A stretch of 64,000 nucleotides of DNA from Taxillus chinensis (taxonomy: Eukaryota; Streptophyta; Magnoliopsida; Santalales; Loranthaceae): contig CM042085.1 in the NCBI GenBank assembly GCA_023512835.1, positions 1,211,989 to 1,275,988 of the forward strand, in the 5' to 3' direction. This document shows positions 55,511 through 64,000 of this stretch, piece by piece (the stretch's first letter is position 1; each line of letters begins with the position of its first letter). The notes beneath the pieces are model-generated. The model was not told the DNA's origin. It made no database searches and saw only the letters and a program-made list of their open reading frames with translations. Made by a program: the position numbers and the translations under genes.

Positions 55511-58022
55511 ATGGGCCTCGGATTCACTGTGGGCGTCATTGGAGTATGTCTACTCGGATACGCTGCCTTCTCAACTATTCAGTGTAATGAGGCCTTCTGC
55601 GTACCACAGCTCCTTAGGGTTTCGGATCTCCAGTTGACAACATGCTAATTCATTATATGCTATTTAGGTCATGTTCTTGTTCAATTTGGAGCGTTTTGAT
55701 GTTTGATTTCCTTCGAATTGCAGATAAGGGCCTGTTGAAGATCGTGGAGGAAGAGTTCTCGGCACCTCCGGTGAATGTAAAATTCACCGGTCTTTGTAAC
55801 GTGGTTTCGGCTTCCTCGCTGGTCTTGTGGTGTTTATGTATCTTGGGTTTTGTGGTTGCAGGTTGTGGCAGAACTGCTTCTGGGATTCGCTCTGTGTATG
55901 TGGGCGGCCCTGACTGTGCCGGGAGATTTTCATTCAATACATCCTGATTCTGAAGAAAACAGGTTTAATTTCAGTGCCTTGATTTTTCAGCTTACGCGTT
56001 TCTTCTATATATATATATATATATTGATAAGATGTTTCTTCTATCTTTGTAATTATGTATGTTCTTACAGTAGTGATTAGATTGTTGAGAACTGCAATAT
56101 TCAATTATTCTTCCACTGCATACGTTACTCATATATGCATCTTATGATAATTTTTTGATTGCTAGTTTACTCAACTAGAGTAATTGAAATTGGTATGCAT
56201 TTCTAACCGGAGAAAAAAAACACACAAATATGCTTCTTATGACAACTTCTGGGTGCGCGTTACCTTTAACGTAGTTATAACTGGTAATCTGAAGTCTCTA
56301 TAATTACTTGTCTGGTAAGCCTTTGCTCATGGACATGGACGAGGAGTTTTTTACTTGTCCTGACAAAACCTTCTGTGTACCACACGCAAATCTGGGTTAC
56401 AGTATAATTGAAGTTACCACTTCTCAATGTTGAAGAAATTTTCTGGCCTGTAATGCAACCTACTGAACTAATGGCATTCCTAATCGAAGTGAGTTTCCCT
56501 CCCATAGTGGCCTATGGTTGCAAGAAGTCAGATGACTTCACTAGCCTGACAGTAGATTCCTCAGTAAAGAGGACTAGTGCCTGAAAGAAAAGTGTGATGG
56601 GTATAGCCCATAAAATGATCCAACTCCAACTTTTGATACAGCAGCCTTGTCCCCAAGATTCTGGGGTCCACTACATTTAATTAAGTAGTAACTCCCCTGA
56701 AATCGCTAATGTGGAACAATTATGTCTGGCCTTTAGTTTGATACACAGGTAGGCTCTATATACTATAGTTTCTTAAAATGAAGATATTGATTTAGTAAGA
56801 CCATTCATATCAGCTTCATATTCTTCATCCTTATTTTATGAGATTGAATAATATATTATTTGATATATTTTGTTTATCTTTTCACATATTATTTTTATCT
56901 CTATTTCTATTCTTTTAAATTATTTTTTTGTATTTATTTATTTTTTATCTTTTTTATTTATTACAATCAATTAAAATAGCACATATATCAAGAAATATAT
57001 TAAAAAATTATTAGAAAGATAAATAGTGAATCTTTAAATATAGAAATTTTCTCTCTATTTTTTATTTCTAAACTTATTTTTAAAAACCTGATGTATACTA
57101 TTTTTATTAAAACTCTAAAATTATCTCTAAATTATAGAGAAAATATCATTACAGAGGAGCTAACGTGGTTGCTCTAATAATAAAATTTCATCTTTCACAA
57201 ACACTTTGTGAAAGCTCTGATATGCTTTTAATTGCTTGTGCATTATCTCTACTCGCAAGCTGGTTTTAGAAAAGAGTATCAGGGAAATAAATATTTATGC
57301 TAAAACTTGCTGGTTTTCATCTTACAAGACATTCCCCTAAAATCAGGCTATCCTTTTGTTTATTGATTTGAAATGATACTTCAAAAAAAAAAAAAGAGGC
57401 CAAAAAAATTCAAACAGGAATTTACCTTTCTCCAAGAAACTTTTGTGTTATTGTATCAATACCAGCATATACTCTAATTTAGTAATCACATTTAAGCTCC
57501 CACCTCCTTTTTGTCTCCCTTCCGTTTTGATAAAATAGTTATTGGTTAATGACAACAGTATCAAAAATAAAAAATATTGAAGTCATGCAGATATGACTAG
57601 TGGTGGTGGATAGTTTTTTACTGATGCCCCCAAAGGCAGACTTGTCAGTTGTCCTATTGAGGGAGTGTTTTGGGGGAAGCTTTATACGTATAAGCACCTT
57701 TAAGACATCCAAAACATTTTAGATTTTTTTCTTTGTGTATAAGAAAAATATGAACTTCTCAAACTCCCTTAAAGATGAGCTCCCTAAATTGAGCTCTATC
57801 TAGAATTTGTTATCCAGTTATCCTTCCTTCGTCCCCTAATTTTCTGCCTGGATGATAATAACTATTCATTTTGCCTTGGTAAGGAGCCATTGGATACTCA
57901 AGGTTTGTTTTTTTATGGAATGCAGGATTGTTTCTTTGCCAGCCAACCTTGACTTCATAATCTTCAACCATCGTGGCAAAGTATTAACTTCAGACTTGAA
58001 TCTAAAGTTGAAACATTTTTAG
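55511..58022 (+). CDS. EMC5: ER membrane protein complex subunit 5 / membrane magnesium transporter
   Basis: EMC5 (MMGT family) is a small two-pass membrane subunit of the ER membrane protein complex, which inserts and stabilises membrane proteins; family members were also described as magnesium transporters. Four exons: 55511-55583, 55724-55776, 55862-55962 and 57926-58022, giving 107 codons plus TAG, the normal family length. The first membrane segment follows the start (MGLGFTVGVIGVCLLGYAAFS). Next come KGLLKIVEEEFSAPPVNV, the second membrane segment LLLGFALCMWAALTVPG, the HPDSEENR motif, and the conserved C-terminus LDFIIFNHRGK. Intron 3 is nearly 2 kb and AT-rich. The last exon and its flanks have a degenerate copy at 63124-63643. 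Confidence 0.94.
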
Positions 58023-59837
58023 CCAGCAGAAGGGATCTATATGGATCGAGGAGAGCGTCATCTCATTGGGTCGCTCTACAAACCTGTTGAAGAGCAGTGC
58101 TGATTTGTGAATTTGCAATGCTGTCAGCGATATCTTTAGTAGTTTAAAGGTTTTGATTGTTCCCCGTCTTGGCTTGAGCGCATCGTTTCCTCCTTTCTCT
58201 GACCATTATCTCGGGGCAATGATTTTGTAATTTGGATATGGTTTTAAATGATATGATGTCAGACACCAATTTGAATACAAATCTCAAGTTCATATTCCGT
58301 TTGCATGAAATATGGCCTCCTATCCCCTGACCGCACAAGTAATGAACACTAATTTTGAAGTGGCGTGGCATGTTATATCGCAGTACTTGAGGTCATGAAT
58401 AAGAGGAACTCAGAAAGGATATTATTGTTCCTTGTGCGCCGGCTTGTGCATGCAACTTCGCACATAGCAGTGCTTAGCATTCTTAACATCAGAAAGAGTA
58501 AGTCTGGGGGGATGATAAGATGTCCATTGTCCAGGATGCAGTTCATGTAATCACGATGACATCCATCTTACTGGGAGAAGACATCAAGCAACAAATTTCA
58601 CCCCTTCGGGAGAAGCCAGAAAATAACATATTTTGCCTCTGGAGTTGATGTTCAATCAGCGTTCTCTTTTCCCTGTGTCTGCTCAACTCTACAGGGCAGA
58701 TAGTTTAAAAGTAGACGTTCGTCGGTGAATGCTATCCTCATGCTTGCTACCTCTATTTATACTTTACACATACAGTATTGAAAAACTGAAAGGGTTGTTA
58801 CAGAAAATATAATGGATATGTACGTTAAAACATGGGAATGAATAACGGAATTATTCCCATCACAATTCTGTAGCCTGGCTCTGGGTCTAGTCTCTCCAAT
58901 AAGCTATTAAACCCACTCTCTTGAAAAGTGCGTTGTGTTTGGAAAGAAACCTGAAATATGGTGAAGAACCACATTTTCAGTTGGCATTAACCTTCGGATA
59001 ATATTAACCTTCATGAATTGAGAAAGCTTCATCCTTTAAAGATAAATGTAGAAGGCAACTTTAGGTGCTCCTTTTGGAAAATTAAGATAAATATTAATCA
59101 TTTTTTTAAAATAAAATCTACGTACCGCCACTTTTGAAATCAACATAACACTAACCAACGGTTGCCATAACCAAAGCCTATATTGAGGTTTAGCTGTCAA
59201 AAAAAATGTTGGCTTTATATAGTTCATCCAACCAGACCATAAAGATACAAAAAAAAAAAAAAAGCTGCAGTTTTGGGCTCTTCAGCAATAGAAACCACAA
59301 GGAAACGGCTCTATCACGTCTTAAAAGTAGTATATACTATATACCACCTTGGTAGCATCAAAAACTTAAGAACATGTAAAATTTTCACGGGTTGAGGAGA
59401 ACAGATTGCATTGTTTAAAATTTTTAATGAGTAAAGACAATCTCATACTGCTCTCTTTTCTAAGTCTTACAAAATGTTTCCTACTTTTTCATTAAAAACT
59501 TTGTTATCTTTTTTCATTCAAATAAAGCCACTACTCTAAAGCCAACATGCAGGCAAAAATAAAGGCCGTTTGAGGAAGGTAAGAAAATCAATTTACATTA
59601 AAGATTCTCCCTAAACGTCTCAGATACGTACACAAATAGTTAGTAGTAAGTAATAATTTACTTGCAGTCAGTTTCACGATTCTAAGAAAACTACCTCTTT
59701 AAATTGTCTCAAATGTATACCTAACTTTATTATTTAGTATTCTGAATATCATATATATGTCAGGGAAAGCACGGAAAATTCAGTAATTTTGCTCCGAAAA
59801 TACATGCACCCGCACACTACTAGTAAAGAAAATAACA
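58023..59837. other. Intergenic between EMC5 and CHX (convergent 3' ends)
   Basis: The 3' flanks of two convergent genes. The first 180 bases belong to the segment duplicated at 63124-63643. A poly-A run is at 59250-59263. Short ORFs here have no protein-like pattern. Confidence 0.55.
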
Positions 59838-62734
59838 TCACGCGCGAGGTGTGTCAGGCTCCGGATCATACGCGTCCTCAGTCTCTTCGGTCACCAGGGG
59901 CCTGATGTGATCAGTACTGCCAGAAACATATTGTTGTACCACCAAAATGGACGCCGTCGTCGAAAAATCTGAGGACGCCAAGAAGCTTCCCAGCGGCCCA
60001 AGCTCCGGGCAGTCGGTCCTTTCCACCAGCGGGGCCGTCGGCGGCGCCCGTCCCACCACAAACAGATTGCACTTATTGGTCATCGACCGGAGCACACCCA
60101 CAATGTCCTCCTTGCTCCTCACCATCCTCTCCTCACATGACATCGTCGTAGTCTCGATTTTCTTGGCGTCGAGGTGGGAGAAAAACTCATTGTCATCTTC
60201 GTCGTCGTCGTCGTCATTGATGTTGCGGTCGTTGTCCACGCCTTGTTGTTTGAACCTCACGACGGTCAATGCGATTCCGGGATGCTCCGCCATCCTCAGC
60301 GCGAAAGACACAGCCTCGCGGTCATCGTTTCCCCCGAAAAACGGAACCGCAACCTCGTACGACACCTCACTGGCCATAACCTGAGTAGTGCCGCCAAGAC
60401 CACGATCGACCAAAATTCCGACGGAGCACGGCGCCTCGCGGAGGACACGCAAGTTCATGAGGTGGAAGGAGTGGCCCAGTGACTCCATGACACCATCCAG
60501 CCTCTGGTTCTTGTGGAAGGGGACCACTATCATTGCCACGCGCTTCTGGAGCGCGCTGTTGCAGATGTCCTCGTGAATGGTGGCGAAGGACGAGATGGCG
60601 GTCATGGGGCGGACGGTGACCTTGCTGAGCTGCTGGTACGCCTCGAACGCGATAACCATGCGGTCGGTGTCTTGGAGCTTCTTGTTCCAGAATGGGAGAC
60701 CGTTCTTCCGCGCCTTGTGGACCATTGATATGGCCGAGGATCGTTCCGACAGCTCCATGAGGTGCATTGCGTACACGCAGAGGCGGCCGCGGCGTGTGCC
60801 GCGGGATGACTCGATGAGGTTGATCATGCTGGGGATGTTGCGGGTGCTGTTAAAGCAGGCTAACAAACGCAACTCAGTTTCTGGGATGACTTGGCGTTGA
60901 ATGGTGCGGTGCTTGTATGCGGACCCCTTTCTCGCCGGCTTATAGATGGCCACCACAATGGGTGTGGTGATAAAGGTGGTGAACAATGCCATTAGGACCA
61001 GGATTGCAAAAGTCTGGTCATTTAGAACCTGCAAGAACCCAAGTAAATTAATAATCAAATTGTTTTTTCGCAAACAATAATTTTTATTTAATTTCTAATT
61101 AACAAAACTAATTAAATAGAAGCATGCATATATGTTGATCGATCGAGTTCCTACTTCCTACTTCTTATATACATATATATATATATATATATATTTCATC
61201 GAGAGAAAAAAAAATAAGAAATACTTTGTAAATGCGCTCTATGTTTATAAAACGCATGCATTATTTATAATATTTGTAAATAGAAATTAAAAAAAAAAAG
61301 TGCAGCAAGTGTATTTTAAATTGTTTTTGGAATAATATATATGTACGTATGTACGTACCTTTCGATCTTTGCCAATGTTGAGGACGATGAGCTCTACCAA
61401 GCCCTTTGTGTTCATGAGAAATCCAAGTGACGCGGCCTCTCTGAGAGGCACCTTAAACGCCATTGCCACGCTCAGGGTCCCGATAATCTTACCGAAACAG
61501 GCTGTGAAAATGACAAGTGCCAGCAATGCCCAGGACTCGACTCCACTGATAGTGGCAACGTTGGTTTTGAGTCCACTCGACACAAAGTAAAGAGGCAGCA
61601 GTATCCCCGAAACTATATCCTCAATCTTCTCTATCAGCACGCCCGCAAAGGGACCGTCTTTGGGCACCACGATGCCCACCACGAAGGCCCCAAAAAGCGC
61701 ATGAATGCCAATGGTGTCGGTGACGAATCCGGCGGCCAGCACCATGGACAGCACGATACATATGTACAGCTCCTTCACCGGCTCGCCCTCGGGGGAGCGA
61801 CGCGCCATGAGGGCGAGGAAGGGGCGGAGGACAAAGATGGCGAAAGCAACGAAGGCGGCACCGGAGAGGAGGACGTAGACGGAGACCAAGGAGGAGGAGG
61901 AGGAGGGATTTCCGGAGAGGGCTATGGCGAGGGCGAGGAGGACCCAGGCAGCGACGTCGTTGACGGCAGCTGCGGACATGGCTATGCGGCCGAGATCGGT
62001 GGTGAGGAGCTTGAGCTCGGCGAGGATGCGGGCGAGGACGGGGAAGGCGGTGATCGACAGGGCGACGCCCATGAAGACGACGAAGGGGGCTTGTTGGACG
62101 CCTTTGGAGACGGTGGCTCGCAGGACGACGGAGGTGGCGAGGCCGAGGACGAACGGGAGGGTAATCCCGGCGAGGGCGATGGCGAGGGCCTTGCTGCCGG
62201 TTCGGCGGATGGCTCGAATGTCCAGCTCAAGTCCCACCAGGAAGAGGAAGTAGAGGAGGCCGATGTTGGCCAGGGTGTCCAGCACCGTCATGCTTTTGGC
62301 AGGGAACACCGTGTGTAGAAACTTTTCGCTTCGACCAAATGCCGATGGACCGAGCAGGATACCACCCTGCACTCGATCCCATTCATAATTAGTACCTAAC
62401 TCATCGTATATAATACAGTCCTAAGCACTGCGCACCCAGACGATCCAAGGATATATATATATATATATATGTAACAGGTATGAAGAGGTGATCGAAGAGA
62501 GAGGCATGCATGTTTTAGTTTTAGAGTAGGACTCACAATGATCTCAGCAACGACCCGAGGTTGTCTGAGGGGTTTTAAAGCGTAGGAAAGCAACCTGGTG
62601 AAGACAACAACCAAACATATTTGCAGGATCGCCAGCGGCAGCGCGTAATCCAGCGGATTATCCCCCTGGAATGATCCGTTAGATGTCGCTTTCATTGGCG
62701 CCGGACAAACGGCCGGTGGCGTTGCTGCCGCCAT
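59838..62734 (-). CDS. CHX: Cation/H+ antiporter, CHX family (CHX17-20-like)
   Basis: CHX proteins are monovalent cation/H+ antiporters of the CPA2 family in endomembranes or plasma membrane, acting in K+ and pH homeostasis. Three exons: 62734-62537, 62366-61359 and 61028-59838, giving 798 codons plus TGA, a full family length. The membrane domain (about residues 25-435) begins with [22 protein letters not shown] and [12 protein letters not shown]. It contains LFLVGLELD, and the [10 protein letters not shown] block that holds the ND pair of the CPA2 ion-binding site, and [11 protein letters not shown]. The last exon holds the end of the membrane domain ([18 protein letters not shown]) and the soluble C-terminal tail with universal-stress-like folds. 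The tail has an acidic run DDDDDEDD near residue 690. The last exon is GC-rich. The subfamily is inferred from overall similarity, so the number is uncertain. Confidence 0.93.
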
Positions 62735-63123
62735 CCTCGTACGTATACCTCAAGGCTGGCAGCTTCAGCCCACTCCCGATCGAGCTACCTTTTTCACCTC
62801 TCGTAGCTCGTACTGTGTGTTACTAAATTTGCAGCGCACGGATTGATTATTTAACGAAATAGGTTCATTCGACAAGTATTAGCAAATATGAAACCGGCCG
62901 GCCGGTCGTACGTCAGTGCTTCATTAGATGACAGGGGGAGGAGGAGGAGGAGGAGGAGGAAGAGGGATGTCGCAAATCAATCGCGCATGCATAAAGAAAC
63001 ACATAATTAAGCTGCTATATTTAGTGAGGTTGCGTAACACACATGGGACTTGACCGCTTTGCTCTCCGACAGTTGCTAATTATAAGAAAATGAGGGAGTG
63101 GTGGAGAGAAAGCATGGGCCGCT
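62735..63123. promoter_or_regulatory. CHX 5' flank / promoter region
   Basis: Upstream of the CHX start codon. It includes a purine-rich (GGA)n tract at 62936-62964 and a CCGGCCGGCCGG-type GC clamp near 62896-62907. No TATA box can be assigned with confidence. Confidence 0.45.
62936..62964. repeat. (GGA)n microsatellite
   Basis: About nine GGA units, roughly 200 bases upstream of the CHX start codon. Confidence 0.9.
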
Positions 63124-63643
63124 TTTGGGGGCGTATTATACGTAATAAGCACCTGTTTAAGACATCCAAAAAATTTTAGATCTTATTCTTTGTGTAAAAG
63201 CAAAATATGAACTTCTCAAACTCCCGTAAAGATGAGCTGTTATATATCCTTCCTGCGTCCTCTACTTTTCTGCCTGGATAATAATAACTACTGATTTTGC
63301 CTTGGTAAGGAGCCATTAGATACTCAAGGTTTGTTTTTTTCTGGAATATTAATTTCTTTGCCAGCCAACCTTGACTTCATAATCTTCAACCATCGTGGCA
63401 AAATAATAACTTCAGACTTGAATCTAAAGTTGAAACATTTTTAACCTGCAGAAGGGATCTCATATGGATTAATTGAGGAGAGCGTTAACTCTTTAATTGG
63501 GTCCCTCTACAAACCTTTAGAAGAGCAGTGCTGATTTGTGAATTTGCAATGCTGTCAGCGATATATCTTTAGTAGTAGTGTAAAGGTTTTGATTGTTCCC
63601 CGTCTTGGTTTGAGCTTTGAGCGTATCGTTTCCTCCTTTCTCT
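63124..63643 (+). pseudogene. Degenerate duplicate of the EMC5 last exon and flanks
   Basis: This matches 57670-58200 in the same orientation for about 520 bases: the end of EMC5 intron 3, exon 4 and the 3' UTR. The exon part keeps TTTCTTTGCCAGCCAACCTT and ATCTTCAACCATCGTGGCAAA. The acceptor TGCAG/GATTG has become a form without AG, one Val codon reads ATA, and the stop is TAA. No EMC5 exons 1-3 lie nearby, so it cannot make EMC5. Confidence 0.88.
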
Positions 63644-64000
63644 CTCAAATTGATATGAAAAATATTTATATATATATATTTAGACTTTTTCTCGCTCAAA
63701 AATTCTAAAAATTATTATTTCGCTCCAAACAAATTAGAAACAAGACAAAACTGTAACTTAAATTAAATTAGGCACAAAAAAGTGTACTAAGCGCAAACAA
63801 AAATGCACCGAAAGCACAACAAAGCATTGGCTGTGCATTGGGCCTATGCGCACTTTCGAGTTTTGACAACTATGCTTAACACTACCCAAAAGATCGGACA
63901 TCTCTCCCTATGCGGTTTGCAGTTGAGTACTAATATGTGGCCATTAGCAACTCACCCTAGTTAGCATAGCATTGCTCTTAATCTCTCGAGACTGAGTTCA
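63644..64000. other. Right-edge intergenic DNA
   Basis: AT-rich at first, with a short TA run at 63668-63680, then balanced composition. No gene was recognised. Confidence 0.5.

Noticed and set aside
60174..60900. Plus-strand frames antisense to CHX exon 3
   Set aside because: Shadows of the real CHX coding sequence on the minus strand.
61701..62318. Plus-strand 205-residue Gly/Glu/Asp-rich frame
   Set aside because: Antisense shadow of the GC-rich CHX exon 2; composition follows from the opposite strand.

Overview
The window is nuclear DNA of a flowering plant, very probably a woody core eudicot. The genes are intron-rich with GT-AG splice sites, the intergenic DNA is very AT-rich and full of microsatellites, and several genes belong to plant-only families: a plastid sigma factor, a DVL/ROTUNDIFOLIA-like peptide, TSL-kinase interacting protein and a CHX antiporter. 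I cannot name the species from sequence alone. No tRNA, rRNA or CRISPR locus was seen.

Layout, left to right. 46-1297 (-): 5' half of a translin gene that runs off the left edge. 2984-10516 (-): a 14-exon ABCG24/28-type half transporter of about 1130 residues, with a small Tourist-like MITE in one intron. 12723-16155 (+): a nine-exon SIG6-type plastid sigma factor, 561 residues. 23672-23887 (+): an intronless 71-residue DVL/RTFL peptide gene between about 7.5 kb of gene-poor DNA on each side. 31398-36583 (-): a nine-exon CDC48 AAA ATPase, 807 residues. 39178-43969 (-): a 13-exon TKI1 gene, 806 residues, with a likely 5' UTR intron holding a miniature LTR-element remnant. 48401-54909 (-): a 13-exon gene for a phosphoglycerate-kinase-like domain fused in frame to a TrmB-type tRNA (guanine-N7) methyltransferase, 666 residues. 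55511-58022 (+): EMC5 / membrane magnesium transporter, 107 residues, divergent from the fusion gene. 59838-62734 (-): a CHX cation/H+ antiporter, 798 residues. 63124-63643: a degenerate second copy of the EMC5 last exon and its surroundings.

I built the exon models by hand from splice sites and reading-frame continuity. For every complete gene the exon lengths sum to a multiple of three with one terminal stop, which supports the models. The genes are ordinary single-copy plant genes with unrelated roles (RNA processing, membrane transport, plastid transcription, organ growth, protein quality control, chromatin/signalling, tRNA modification, ER membrane protein insertion, ion homeostasis), so no operon-like cooperation is implied. 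The order translin - ABCG - SIG6 - DVL - TKI1 matches what I remember of Arabidopsis chromosome 2 near At2g37020 to At2g36960. CDC48 with EMC5 recalls At5g03340/At5g03345, so the window looks like an ancestral block that Arabidopsis split between duplicated regions.

The most interesting item is the PGK-like/TrmB fusion. The PGK half keeps the fold-level pattern of the family but has lost nearly every catalytic motif, which suggests a pseudoenzyme or regulatory module attached to a tRNA methyltransferase.
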